Shown piece by piece: positions 11,391 to 23,419 of a stretch of 64,000 bases of DNA (its first letter is position 1; every line of letters begins with the position of its first letter). Source of the stretch: Symbiodinium natans (lineage: Eukaryota; Sar; Dinophyceae; Suessiales; Symbiodiniaceae); the NCBI GenBank assembly GCA_905221605.1, contig CAJNDS010002567.1, positions 294,914 to 358,913 on the forward strand, in the 5' to 3' direction. The translations under genes were made by a program, and so were the position numbers. Under the pieces are notes generated by a model. It ran no database searches. It saw only the letters and a program-made list of their open reading frames with translations, and was not told the DNA's origin.

Positions 11391-12558
11391 TCTTGTCGGA
11401 TTGTTGAGTCCCACGCGTAGAAGGAGAAGAGCCGAGGATGTAGGAGAAGAAAAGGTAGGGTGACGAGGCATAGAAGAATGAATAATGTGAATATCTCAAA
11501 AATGAAGTAATTCCTTTGCTTCACGGAGTATGCCCAGCTGGCTCCTTTCTGAAGCGCTGCAAACCACATGGCAAAGGCACATATCACTGCTCCATGTAGC
11601 AATGCTGCACTACAGTGTGCAGGATGCTGCACGGGCAACTGTTGCAGGTGCTGCACACGTCAAAGTTCCTGGTATGTAGGATGTACACTGGAAACCATGT
11701 TCAACAAGTGCAAGATGCACAGCATGCTCAAGCAAATGTACATGTACTGCAAGCTGTCGTTGAGCCCCATGATTTGTGTGTGCAACAAGTGGCACACACA
11801 CAGAGAAGTGGTCAAGCCTAGACCTCGGCTTAAAGGAGCCCGCAGCATGTGAGAAGCCACCAGCTCGCATCATGACAATGTTCCGTTGTCGGTGAGCTGT
11901 GACCACTACAATTTCCTGTCTGGGTTTTGTGTGGGTGCAGCGCATGGCACATCAACTGGCGTCAACTTTCTCGGCTGTTGCTTCAGGGTTTTCTTTGACA
12001 TGGTTGCACAGGTGGAAAATGTACTCGTACCATGTTTGCAGTTTGGTAATGTTTGTGACCCCTGTGGGAATTTACTTGGAACGGTTGTTGTTTAGCTTGC
12101 ATTTGCGTTTAACCTCTTCTGTGCCATGTACTGTTGGTCCACCCGCAACCCATGGGGCTGAGCGCTCCTCTGAAACCCACGCAAAAAGTTTATGTGCACT
12201 GTGCAGCTGGATCAGCTGGAAAGCTCAGTGTGGCAGCAGAAGTACACGGGAACGGCGCAGGATGACGGCTCAAATCTTGCTCGAAGCGTGATCTTGTTAA
12301 GCTGCGTCATGGATGGTCGTCTCTGCGTGCACTTGGGCGCATGCGATGTGCCAGAGCCCAGTACGCAGAGCGGAGACACAGGCCACCACCTCCGCGTGAC
12401 CTCCTGCAGCTCGGGCTAGATGGCATGCTGTTGCTTTACTCAGAAGTCGGTGGGGCTTGTGTCGAAGTTTCGGTCGAGAGGGAGTCCTACAGATCTGCCT
12501 AGGCATCGTAAAGAAGTTCTGGGCAATTAAGACCCGGCCTAGGTTTGTGTTGTAACTC
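11391..12558. other. no gene recognised
   Basis: About 1.1 kb between the satellite and the PPR gene. Short frames exist on both strands without recognisable motifs. A small-scale repetition of TGCACA/GCTGCAC words occurs around 11590-11760. Confidence 0.3.
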
Positions 12559-13965
12559 GTGCTCTTTCAGACGGGAAGGCTGGCGCTATCTTCAACTTCG
12601 GAATCCCGCAAGCAGGCATTGGAAGAAGCAATCAGACCCTGGCAGCGATGTTGGAACAGTGGTTGGTCCACCGATGTACTTTCGCGTTGTGGCACGCAGA
12701 AAGCTGACAGCATTGTGGACTTTCTACGGGTGGCGCATGCACAGAGGATCCCGCTCCACATGTTCCACTGCGTTCATGCCATGAGCTTGTGCTCCCAAGC
12801 CAGCTTGTGGGCTGACGCGCTTTACATATCCCAGCTATCCCAGCTCGCAGTTTCTGGCCTTCCTCAGCACCGGAGTGCCACAGCAAACGTGGCAAACGTG
12901 GCAAACGCTCAGCTTGCTGCACTTGCTTCTGGCAGCCTCTGGCAGCTGGCAGTTCTCAGATTGGAGGCCCCTGCAAAACCTCTCCTTCTCTTGCACTCCT
13001 TCGCCAAACACACGCGTCAATGTGATTCAACGTGATGCAACGTGATTCAACTTGTGATTCAGCATGATTCAACGTGTCCGCTGCAGGAGATGGAGGATGC
13101 AAATCTGAGAACCACGACTGTAAGTTTCAGTTCAGCCATCAATGCCTGCGCAAGGGCTGCTGCTTGGCAACAAGCCTTGGGTCTCGGTACAGAGATGACG
13201 CGGCGAAGTGTTCCAAGGACAGCTCGGTAGCTTTTTCTAGCAGCGTCAGGATGAGAACGAAAATTGCCCCCAAGCTCTCATACTTTCCATAGAAGCTTGG
13301 GTACGTTCGTGTAACTTCCCATAGAAGTGCTGGAAGGAATGCGATTGCGTGCAATGCTGTGATGACCAGCTGCGCAACGAGTGCCTAGACTGAGAGAGGA
13401 CAACGAAGCACCCGCACCCAGCGAGAGCATCTGTTGAAGCGACTTGAACCAGCTAGTCAGCTAGTCTACAAGGTACAAGATGGCGAGTGGCTCTTGCTCT
13501 TTTCGCACACATGACTTCTGCAAGTATTGCGACGCTGAGCTTCGAAGAGCAGCTGAATTGATGCTGACATCGCACGTGGAACATGTCGAGCATCTGCCTC
13601 TATTTTGTGTCTGTTTGCCAAGGAGGACAAGCATTTCATACAATGCAGCAATTACGGCCTGCGAAAAGGCCAGTCATTGGAAGGCAAGTTGTGGGACAGT
13701 TCCTGCAAGGAATGTCTAGTGTAGGTACCAGGACTCACATTCTCGTGTACAGTAGCTGCCTGTTCAGGCAGCACTGCGTTTGTTCTCCTTCTGCTTTCGA
13801 AGCGGGGAAGCAGATGTGACACTCGGCCGAGTCAGAGTTAGGCAGCCTTCAGTGGCCGAAACCCCTTAAACCCTAAGAAGCCTCACCAATTACACATCTC
13901 CGAGGATCACCTGCAGCGCTGCCATCAGTGCCTGTGAGAAGGCCGCCCAGTGGAGACAGGCGAAG
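12559..13965 (+). CDS. pentatricopeptide repeat (PPR) protein, multi-exon
   Basis: Separate open segments carry helical repeats of the PPR type. At 12559-12825 is HCVHAMSLCSQASLWADAL. At 13081-13217 is VSFSSAINACARAAAWQQAL. At about 13620-13690 is SISYNAAITACEKASHWKA. At about 13882-13965 is ITCSAAISACEKAAQWRQA. The (S/N)AAI(S/N)AC(E/A)KxxxWxxA signature is typical of the large PPR family of dinoflagellates, whose members bind RNA in plastids and mitochondria. The segments lie in different frames, so introns separate them and each later exon carries about one repeat. Exon edges are approximate. The last block ends in a stop at 13979-13981 if read through, so the array may continue elsewhere or be truncated. 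Confidence 0.65.
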
Positions 13966-13989
13966 AGTCCCCTTCCCCCTTAAGTTGAC

Positions 13990-14787
13990 AGCACGTCTGG
14001 GAGGTAGCAGCCGTTTCTGACCAACACGAAACCCCTCTTGGAAGAGGCGCTTCAGCTGCTGGGGATCTGGCGGAAGATCTGGCAGCGCCAGCGCCGAGAA
14101 GTTCCTGATTCCTGATCCGTGATGGGCCTCCAGAGTCTTAGCAGTTCAGCTGCGCTTGAAGCGTGTCACGTGCGTCGCATGGCACCCTTCTTGTAGTTTC
14201 CGGACGGAAAAAGTCGTGCGTGCAGAGGATGTTCGGAGTGAACGCCTTGGCCCTCGCTTTGCATTGCAGGACCACGTACTTCGAGTTCTGGGATCCTGAG
14301 TGGGGGCCCCGTTTGTGTGCCCGGCGGAGTCGAACGTGAGAACTCTTTGGTTCTTTGGACGTTTCTGGGGCGGTTTCCAGGAATACCACCATCGTGTTCG
14401 CGATCCGGGGCACCAACTCTATGCTCGATGTTTTGGTGCGCGGCGGCTGCAAGAAATGCTTGAAAATATCGGGCTCCGCGTGTTTGTGTAGGACGACCTG
14501 AACATTTGGGGTCCAGCTGCCATCATGCAAGCCTTCAGCATCGCTGGCCCCAGCCTCAGTGATCAGTGGGTTCAGATGTTCAGATGCCACTCTGAGCTTC
14601 GTTGACAATCGCTGGTTCAGCTCTTGGTTCTAGACATCACTGCTTGCACTTTCCCAAACATCCGGACGCTAGATCCCTGTGATCTGGCAGAGCACACTGC
14701 AGATCACCTGATCACCACCCACAGATCAGTACAGTACGCTGTCCAACGCAACACGCGACAGACAGTTTTCGGGGCGACTTCGGGTCC
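13990..14787. other. no gene recognised
   Basis: Region between the PPR exons and the oxygenase start codon. No motif was recognised on either strand. It must contain the trans-splice acceptor for the downstream mRNA if the gene is processed as usual in dinoflagellates, but I cannot place it. Confidence 0.3.
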
Positions 14788-17000
14788 ATGTCTCAAGCTG
14801 CGGAAGTTCCCTGCATCCCGCTGGAGCTTTTGCCAGAGGAGGCGTTGGGGGGGCCAGTGGCACGGCCGCAAGATGCCGCAAGGCTCAGGGGTTGTGTGCA
14901 TTGAACATGTCGTGAAACCAACAGTTCTGAAAACGAACGTGTGGCTTGTTCCATTTTTTGGACGCAGGTCTCCGAGAGCTTGTGCAACACCCTGGATGCA
15001 GCCTTTGGCCCAGACGGCCTTGGGATTCTCTGCGTTACCGGTGATGAGGCGAGAGTCGGGTTCTGTCAGGCTTGTTCAGAGTTGTTCAGAAGTGGGGCGC
15101 GTGGGTTGTGACCAGCCCGATCCTGGTGTGTCAGGACTTCCAGGCTGAAGTTCGCCGCCTTCGCGACGAGCTTCTTCCGCTGGCTGCCCGCCTAGGGAAG
15201 CTCTCCGAGGAAGCCAAGGACGCCCACCGATAGTCCTTTTGGAAGCCATCGTCTGAAACGTTGAGTGGCAAAGCTCAGGATTCAATCCGCGAGCGTGGGA
15301 CGCTGAATGTCAGCAATTACTCGCGAGGCCCTCTCTGAAAGTCTGAAGAGTCTTGCAGCTGATGACCGTGCAGAGTTCCCCTTCAGGAATTGATGGGAAC
15401 CGCACGGGCTTCTACTTCCACCCTGCGTTGGACAATCCGGCAGATTGCCTACCGTCTGATGTGCCTGCTGAGCCGACGTTCTACACTCCTAACCTTTGGC
15501 CCGACACGGACGGGGATCAGGGATTCGCCATGCGCCGAATCTGATGGAGACATTATTTGTTGATTGTTTTTCATGTTTTCCGTTCTTTTCGGTGCTGCAA
15601 CCGGATGCGTGCGTACGTTGTGCTAGTTTTATCTCGTTTTGGATTTCTCATGTCTCAGTATCAGGAGCTGCCTGAGCTACGGCAACAAGCGCGTTGCCAT
15701 GCGCCGTGTCTCGGCCGAGCCGATGTTGAACAGCCTAACAGTCTGCAATGAAGCGAGACACGCGGTCTGAGATTTTCTGCATCAGGTGGTTAGTGACAGT
15801 GGCTCGACGGCTGGCGGCGGCAGTGGACGAGCGCTGTGCGCAGGCAAGCTGAAGAGAGAAGTCTTGCCAGGTTCTGCATGCAAAGAGTTTAGGCGGTTGC
15901 CAAGAGCTTTGCCTTCTTGTACGCATGTAATCTGTTGCCTCAGCCAGAGGCAGTCGCAGGCTATCGAGTGGGTACATTGTCGCGACTAATTGGTCCCGCG
16001 GAGAATTGCAACCACAAATGTCGTCTCATATGTTACCATGATGCTCAGCAAGAGTTTTTGGTTGGCTGAAGTGGACATCCCGGCATTTGCCTGTGCGTGT
16101 TCACTGTGCTCATGTGATGGAACTCAGGACTTCGCAAGTCCGAAGCAGCTTGCTGCTTCGAAAGGTATGTGGGCTCCTCCACACAAGGATCTTCAGGGAC
16201 AAGCCAGTGATGCTGCTTCTCTGCTTGTCCTGATCGAGGGCGTCCCTGATGCCCGAGTTTGTATCTGTGTGCAAGTTGCTTTCTTTGTTCTCTCCAGGAC
16301 ACAGGTCTCCTCACTGCCCTTGTGCCTGGCATCTTCTTGGACCAGTCTGGGAAGAGGCTGCAGTGCCCGGATCCACAGGTTGGCCTGTATGTGCGGGACA
16401 GGACCGATGTAAAAGAAGAGCGCGTGACGAGCTTCGCACTTGACCTTCGGACCTTCTCTGTGGGTAGTGTGTGTCTGTCGTGTGCCTCCCGGAAGGAAGG
16501 GACGAATCATGCAGATCCAGATGCCTGCTGGAGTTGGCGAGTGCCTCTTCTTTCAGGTGGGCGAGGCACTGCAAGTGGTTTCGGGCGGCCATTACCATGC
16601 AACGGAGCAACTCCGTCCCGAATGAGTGGGAGGGCTTGCTTGGGGTTCATGGTATCTCAACAGATACGTTTGTGCACAATCCGCCCGAACGTCTCTGTTC
16701 AAACAGCGAATGCACCACGTCAACCCTTAGAATTGGCTTAAAGATGTGTACCTGAGGCATTGCGTTCGCGGGCCGCCGGAGGCCGCCAGAGGTTGGATTG
16801 ATCAAGAGATTGCAGTTGAAAATTGAATGCAAGTTCAACTTGCATCAGATGCAGTTCCTTTATGTTCCTTTTCCAGTTCGCCGGTCTTCCTTGTCATCTG
16901 ATTGTGGTGCAGGTTATGAGCGTGCGTCCTTGGCCATGTTTTTGCAACCCCATGCACATGAGGCCAAAGCTTTGCGATTTCCGAAACTCTTTGAACATTT
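14788..17000 (+). CDS. 2-oxoglutarate/Fe(II)-dependent oxygenase, isopenicillin-N-synthase-like
   Basis: Multi-exon gene. Exon 1 starts MSQAAEVPCIPLELLPEEAL at 14788. The exon at 14968-15042 gives NTLDAAFGPDGLGILCVTG, and that at 15144-15229 gives VRRLRDELLPLAARLGKL. The exon at about 15387-15507 holds FYTPNLWPDTDG, matching the family's PNxWP motif. A short segment at about 15798-15841 (ARRLAAAVDERC) fits. The core is contiguous: 16129-16187 (WAPPHK), 16298-16414 (DTGLLTALVPGIFLD, GLYVRDRTD), 16515-16606 (FQVGEALQVVSGGHYHATE), 16757-16788 (HCVRGPPEAA) and 16913 on (YERASLAMFLQP). Joined, they give the metal ligands HxD (His 16182-16184, Asp 16298-16300) and a distal His (16758-16760) in ATEHCV. 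Junction introns are 16188-16297 (GA), 16415-16514 (GA), 16607-16756 (GC) and 16789-16912 (GA), all ending AG. The C-terminus is uncertain and may reach about 17230. Substrate unknown. Confidence 0.8.
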
Positions 17001-17239
17001 TGAACACGTGGCGGTTGGCTCAGGAGTTGCCAATCCCGGAAGGCAGCTCTCTGCAACAGGCCCGGTCAGCCAAGACTCTTCTTCTTTTTCCCGGCCCCTT
17101 GCGATCAATGAGGTTGCAGATCGCGCTTACGACGGGTTGTTCAGGACGGGGAGTGCAAGTTTTGGGTCTCACTCACGGCATACTGTGGCGCTCGGTACTT
17201 GTAGTAGGTCTGGGTGCTACTTGAAAGCCTGACGAGCAA

Positions 17240-18680
17240 AAACTCCGTGTACTCTTCAGCAGCTTCAGCACATCACAGCATTCTGCTCAGGATGTTCTTG
17301 CTCTACCAGCCCCGAGATGCCAAAGGAATCAATTTCCTTCGTTTCTGCCAGCGCGAAGGCTTCTGATCGAAAAGTGTGGCTGCCGACTTGCTAGCATCTA
17401 CCGCAATGGCTGCTGTATCTCTTGGGGGTTGCCATTCCAAAGGCTCTCTCCGTCCGCTGGTCTGACTGCAGCAATGTTATATGCGTGGACCACATGCTGT
17501 CTCCTGTCGATGCTACCGAGGCCCTTCGCTTTCCAACGCTGTGGCCGAGGTTAAGCTCACAGTGTGACGTGTTCCTCGGCAGCAGATGTGCGGAAGTTGA
17601 ATTTGTTGTACCGAGTCCGTGGCGCTCCTCTCCACGGTGATCTATGGCGAGAGCATGCAGAAACAGTGCCCTAAGACTTTGGCATGTCGGATATTGGCGA
17701 TCAGTTGCGTGGGTGAGTTGTTTGCCCTTTTGCCATGTTCTTGTGCGGGCGTACTGGCTGCCGGGAACACCCCAACCCCGAAATACTTGTTTTTATTAAT
17801 TATATATGTTTATGCATGTATGTATTAGCTGTATATATGGTTTTCATTAGTAGAAATGCTGGGGGTAATTCAAGCTAGGCAAGTGGGGCGGCAAGCGAAG
17901 CAAGCCTTCCCCAAACCGCCTCTTTGAACAGAAGCGTCTCTCATGGCAAAGGAGTCGTCATCCAGTGGGGGCAAGTGGTAGGTGGCAGAAAACGGTTAGC
18001 GGTTCAGTGGGAGTCAAGCGATGCGAGTCGGGCAAGAAATGCCCTTGCTCGCCAAGCCCTTTCTGGTTCTAGGTTTTCGAGATAAGATGCGAGGGATTCG
18101 GATGTGCAAAAGTAGATTCGGACATGCAGAAAGCATTTGGGGTCCTTGATTAGGAACCCTTCATCGACTCTAACAAAAATCCATGAATAGTAAAGCAAAA
18201 TGTCAAGAGAGCAGAACAGAACACATAGAAGACATTAAAACAGTAGCCAAATTTAAGTAGTTGTGTTGTGATTGTGAGATGGCACACATAGCACACATAA
18301 TTGCAAACTTGTAGATTAGTAATTTAACAAACTCGTAAAGGGCTCCGGAAGGGAACAATTGGGACAAAAGTGCATGGTGCTCCTCCGTGCGTACAACAGT
18401 TTTTGCAGTTCTTCGGATTTGTTCGTTTTCTTTCTCCTGCTCCTGGTTGCAGCAGAGAAAGGAACCATGGTGGGAGTGTGACCATTTGGAGGGAACACAA
18501 AGCCAGTGGTGTTGTATCTTAGCTGGGTGCAAAGATGTTGGTGGCTCGGTCTGTATTCAATGTTGTCGCATCCTTGTCCAGCCATGCGAATTCAACGATC
18601 CAATCCACCCCCCACTAGTACAGGAATGAACAAGTCATTCCAACTCGTATTGTATTGCTGTAGTATCGGTTCCTGGATTC
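17240..18680. other. no gene assigned; AT-rich patch
   Basis: A short frame near 17583-17630 (DVRKLNLLYRVRGAPLHG) looks protein-like, and 17790-17850 is AT-rich (TATATATG words). Otherwise I see no recognisable gene on either strand. Confidence 0.3.
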
Positions 18681-18686
18681 GCCTGA

Positions 18687-19510
18687 TTTCACAGGTACTT
18701 CTCCCATTTGTTGGCGCACGTTCAAAACCGCACCTCCCAGCTGCCCAACAGGTGCCAAGAGTTTGCGTGTAGCTATTCTCAGCCACTCCCATCGCCATCC
18801 TCGCAGCATGCTTGTGGTGCTCATACGGCCATTGGGAGCATGCTTGTGATGCCACCTTGCGTTGCACTGATTCGTGGTGCAGCACATGTGTGTAAGCGCT
18901 CTTTCGAGGATGTTCTACATTACTGGCCATTCCTTGGGTGGTGGCTTGGCAAAGCTGGTGGCAGCCAAAGCCCACATGCAGGCATTGCCCGATACACCCA
19001 TGCTCTTGCAAGGTCTGGCAAGCTGTCTGGTAATTCCTTTAGCAACTTTAGTGTCTCCTGCCCTGTGAGGCCCTGACCTTCATGGCCCCAGGGCTTGGCA
19101 CAACCAGCTACGTAGTGTACAGGGAGCACATGCTACAGGAGAGCGATGTGCCGTTCAGAGCTTTTGGAATTCTTCGGGACTTCTGTCTGTGCTAGGAGCT
19201 CCGACGTAGCTCGCTCACAGTTATGCCCGAGAATGACTTGGTGTCAAGGGCCCGCTGCGGTCCGTTTGTTTTGAGCCACGAAAGGCAGCACATGTGGTAC
19301 CCTGGCTGAGCAGGTGGACACACAGACCGGCATTACCATCAAGACCGACTGTGATGGAAACTCTTTGCACTGTTGGGAAGCCCAGACATGAAACCTGAGC
19401 AGCACGATGTCCTGTTCTGCTTTTGTGTGAGTACTGACCGTACTGACCAAGGTCACTTGCTTTATCCCACAATCTGCACCCTCCTGCAAATGTGCGGGCG
19501 CCGCGCCTAG
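18687..19510 (+). CDS. class 3 (fungal-type) lipase, alpha/beta hydrolase
   Basis: The exon ending at 18981 holds FYITGHSLGGGLAKLVAAKA; the serine of GHSLG (18931-18933) is the expected nucleophile. The next exons are 19070-19138 (LTFMAPGLGTTSYVVYREHM), 19196-19249 (SSLTVMPENDLVSR, where the Asp of END fits the catalytic acid), 19314-19371 (VDTQTGITIKTDCDGNSLHC) and 19452-19510 (HLLYPTICTLLQMCGRRA, stop 19508-19510). The CH...TxCxL...CG ending matches the cysteine-rich tail of this lipase group and supplies a candidate catalytic His. The introns are 18982-19069 (GC), 19139-19195 (GA), 19250-19313 (GC) and 19372-19451 (GT). Upstream, 18695-18900 is open (HLLAHVQNRTSQLP; SSQHACGAHTAIGSM) and may hold earlier exons, but the join to 18909 is unclear. 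The reaction would be ester hydrolysis of acylglycerols. The true start codon was not found. Confidence 0.85.
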
Positions 19511-19680
19511 ACTTCGCTTTTTGCGTCTTCGTTTCGTGGTTCATATGCCCGAGGGTTTGTTTTCGGGGAGGTCTGGCAGAGCAGGGGAGGCTGCTTTGGC
19601 TCTTCCCTGCGGTGCGTCAGCTGCCCAGAGTGTTGCCGTTCAATGCTCCAAGGTGTGCCGAAGTATGCTCCTGGCTATAA

Positions 19681-19940
19681 ATGCTTGAAGCGCACCCGAC
19701 AAGTTTGGCCGGCAAAGCGCGCAAGATGGCGCAAGGTACAGCCATCATTAGGTGCCCTGTGGAGACAATCCGAATGGTGCAGGAGGCCGAAGCGTTTGCG
19801 CGAAACCATGAGACAACACCGGTGCCGCCTTTGGCAAAGCTGCCACCCTGCTACTTGAGAGTTGGAGCTTGCCCTTACTGTGAATGCAAAATGCGGCACG
19901 CTACCTCGATGGATCCGAAGCAGCTCAATACAACAGCTGG
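19681..19940 (+). CDS. candidate exon, unassigned
   Basis: Open frame with protein-like composition (GTAIIRCPVETIRMVQEAEA, then a CPYC pair in ACPYCECKM). It lies 170 bp after the lipase stop and could start the next gene. The frame continues into a glycine/arginine stretch that is only the G-rich tract at about 19945-19990, so the real exon must end before it. No family recognised. Confidence 0.3.
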
Positions 19941-19944
19941 TCGC

Positions 19945-19990
19945 TGGGTGGGGAGGAGGGGGAGGGGGAGGGGAGGGAGGCGGGGGGGAT
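19945..19990. repeat. G-rich tract, possible G-quadruplex
   Basis: GGGGAGGAGGGGGAGGGGGA-type sequence followed by GGGAGGCGGGGGGG. At least four G3+ runs are separated by one or two bases on the + strand, which satisfies the usual intramolecular quadruplex pattern. Confidence 0.75.
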
Positions 19991-20189
19991 ATAAAGACAT
20001 CATTCATTTGGCGACTATGCCCAAAACACTGGCATTTACAGCTTTTTTTGCCTCTCTGAAAAACATGTTGCACAAGGAATTGTTGACGTTCTGGAGAAAG
20101 ACAGTCAGTGACTGGCGTCCATGCCTTTGGCGAACATTCCCAAGAGGCTTGCACAAAACAGCATTGCTGTTCAAGGATCTTTGAATTGC

Positions 20190-22850
20190 TGTCACAAGCC
20201 TTCCTGCCGGAAATGTTGCATTGTTTCCTACTAACCCATCTAGAGCCTAGGCTTCGTACGAGTTTTGAAGTGTAACTTCGATGGGCAACCTATGTGCATG
20301 CACTCGATTAGTTGCAGTACTCCTGTCCCAACGTGGAGAGCGCGTGGCCCATTGAGATCGGGAACCGAAACCGAAAGGGATATGGAGAAGCATGCATACC
20401 TGGGCTTACGCGACACTGCATTCTTGGCAGCACCTAAGGTGTGACGACATGCCGTGCCCATCTGGACTTCAGCTTGGACACGCCTAGAGGTCTCGCGAAG
20501 TTGTCGCTCGGATGGGCCCAAACATCGTGTGCACTTTCGATTCGCAAATTCAATATGTCATTGCGCAGCTTGGGCTCAGGTGTCGCAGCCTGACAGCAGC
20601 AAAGTTAAACCTGCTTAGCCTAATACGAGTCGCAGTCGTTGAGTATAGAAGTATGGAGTGCCTTCCACGACCTTGTCAGATGGCTGCCGACCATGCGCTG
20701 TCAAATGACCATTTCTTGGTCTGTGGCCTGTCCGTCATTAGTTGCTGCGTGGTTTGGTTTTGCGAGTCTGCTTTTGGTGTCATTAGTGGCGTGGCTCAGT
20801 GGGTCACTCAGCTGCATCTCCAAGATGCCGCCTTAGGCTGTCGGAGGTCGCTAGGCGGATTCATGTTTTGGTGGTGTTGGAAAGAATGAACACATAAAAG
20901 AACATAAAAAAGGAGCATTTATGAGGCCGTCAAGGGGTTTGCATTTGCATCGGCTTTGCTGGCTTTGCGCACTCGCTTGGGCGTACGTATTCGGACAAGG
21001 TGGCTTTGCCATTCTGAGCTCTAGGCTCACGCTCTAGACTCGACATTCACTGTAGGGGTCCCGATCTCGAGTATGGACTCCTGTTTCACCATGGTGACTA
21101 CAATGACTACAATGGACCGATGGGTTGGGAGAATGTGATGAGGTGGCCATGGCTTGGATTGACAATGATTGACATGTCGGAGTCATTCAGAGTCCCGTCG
21201 GATGGGTCAAAAAGCGTCAGCGCGGTCCATGTCAAGACCAGGCCACAGTCCCAATGGAAACCGGTCTTGCTCTGTCTGGAGGCGGCTCTAAACGTGCCGT
21301 ACAGCAAACGGAAAGGCGCCGGCATGGGCCGGGTTCGCCCAAGCCAGGGAAGCTTCAAGCTTTTGCCTGCCATGTGTTTTTGGTGTTTATTTTGGGGTGT
21401 GGCTGGGAGGTGGACGCTTAGATAGGTACAACTAGTACATGAGTACTATGACCTTGGATTCTCCCCATTCCTACATAACAGCCAACAGCTCCGATGCCCC
21501 CCCCCTCGAAGGGATACCGGCACCCCCCCCCCCCCCCCCGACCCAAAGGAAACCATACGCAGGGGTATTGTCCCGTACAGCAAATACTTGGAAAGAGGTG
21601 CCCGGGAAGGGGAGCGGTGACGCACCCTGTACGTATTTCTGAAACTGGCCGTGCGGCCGTGCGGAGATATTTTCCGCGCACATTCCCCCTTCCCCCCTTC
21701 CTCCCGGGAGCCCTCAACATAAAGAGTCCCAGCTTGAGTTAACTAGCACTTACTTACACCACGAAGAAGTGGGGCGGGGCAAGGTTCAACGCCATGAAAC
21801 TAGATATTGTAGTTGGTAGGCTTTTGAATCTTAGTTCCCGCAATTGTGTTGTCCCAAAATCTGCTTGCAGCTTGGAAAGGTGCTTTGCTAGAACCGCTAG
21901 CGCCGCACGGTCCAGGGATTGCGACGCTGGGCCGCCACTCGGAGGATTAAGAATGCTGCCAACCTTGCAAACACCAACGAAGTTGAGTTCTTTGGTTCCA
22001 GTTTGGTTCCGGAAGGCGCGGCTGCAGCTTGCATGCGCTGGCGGGTGGCTGTGGAAGATTGCGCCAGGCCTTACTTGTGCAAGACCACAAATACTTTGCT
22101 TGACTGCGATAGTTGAATGAGATGAATGCTTGTCGCCGGCAAGATCTTGGTTCACGAGCCTATTCTCTCAACGGAGATGGGCTAACTGTTGCTCGAAGAC
22201 TTGGTTGCAGGAGAAGCTTGCGGAACGTGCGAGCAGAATTCCTGTTGAGAAGGCCGGGGGGGGGGGCGGGGGCAGGAAAGCAGGCACATGGCGAATGCCG
22301 CTGCAAGCTGCATGCTTGCAGCCTGTTCCAAGGCCCTTGGTTGCAAACTGGGCCTTAGCCTCCATCTTCCGATCTGCGGAGGCCTCCGTGCAGCACGTGC
22401 ACAATGGCATTCCAAGCACCTTGAGCATCATGTCGTTTCTTTCTGCCGTCGGTGTGTTAGTCCGCGAATATTGTGGACAACTTGGCGCTGGCCCCAGCAA
22501 ATGTCTAGTCATCCGTCCAGCCTTGGCGTGTCCACTTCGTGGGGCCTCAGGACAGTGGACAGCAACTATCAGAGACAGGAGTTCGACAGTTTCTCAGGGA
22601 CTTGACTGGCAGGTGCCGTTCTTCTCTTATTTCTGGGCATGTTTTGTGAGCTGCTAGCTGTTTGTTCAGCGTCCCTTTACCTGCAGGTGCTCTGTATGCT
22701 TCTCGCTGGGGTTGCCCTGTCCAAGCGCCCAAGTGCTGGGAGCAACTGGTCCGGCCACTCTCCTGCCCCTGCAGCGCAAGCTGCATCTTGCCGGAGTACA
22801 CTCAAGTGCAGACGAACATAGACGAACTACACACGTCGGCCGCGCTTACT
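20190..22850. other. no gene recognised; homopolymer C tracts
   Basis: About 2.6 kb with only short, unassigned frames. It includes C runs at 21497-21505 (9 C) and 21523-21539 (17 C), and a G-rich patch at 22256-22272. The frame 22130-22657 stays open for 175 codons and contains a stretch (NGIPSTLSIMSFLSAVGVLV) that could be coding, but no family match is visible. Confidence 0.3.
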
Positions 22851-22862
22851 TTACACTCTACA

Positions 22863-23320
22863 TCATGCTGAGGCTCCGGCGTTTGGCGTTCGATGCCGGG
22901 GACATCCGTGGCGGCCTCCCTTTGGCACGGCTATCTGTGAGCAAGGCAGAACTTGAGCTTGCAGCCTTGGCAGCGCCTCGCCTCACCTGTGAACACTGTG
23001 AAGGCCATTCGGCAGCAACTCCCATGCTTGCAAGAGGCCAGGTGCCGAAGGTGGCTTTTCAGTGCGACAGTGCCTCTCGGAGGTGTTGCTGGATGTGGCA
23101 GAGCTGCTAAACCTGCGGGCGTATGCGAGGACTTACGACCTCTGGCTGCAGTGGTCTGTCGCGCCTGTAGTGTGTGCATCAGGGTTGAGTTGAGCACTTG
23201 CATGAGTAGTGCCAGCAATACACTTCGCGATTCCAACCAAGGTATCTTCTCGCCCAAGTGCTCTGGCTGAGCTCGAGGAGGCCATCTTGAGTAAAGTCGA
23301 TTCTTCAAAGCATGGGGGTT
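22863..23320 (+). CDS. unassigned exons of a helical protein
   Basis: Three protein-like segments lie in different frames. At 22866-22985 is MLRLRRLAFDAGDIRGGLPL followed by LSVSKAELELAALAAP. At about 23055-23185 is QCLSEVLLDVAELLNLRAYA followed by RTYDLWLQW. At about 23222-23310 is PSALAELEEAILSKVDSSK. Leucine/alanine heptad-like spacing suggests alpha-helical structure. The middle segment is the most convincing as coding. The family is not recognised, and the limits are approximate. Confidence 0.45.
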
Positions 23321-23419
23321 GGGGTGTTGGGGCTGGGGCCGGTGGAGTTGCGGGGGGATGGGTAGGGGCAAACCCCACTCCATGCCTCTTTGAAATTGAG
23401 TTAGACCGTTCAAATAGTT

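Noticed and set aside
10459-11656. Long open frames on both strands (up to 367 codons) over 10.5-11.6 kb
   Set aside because: They come from the 10-mer/8-mer satellite, whose units lack stop codons. No unique coding sequence flanks them.
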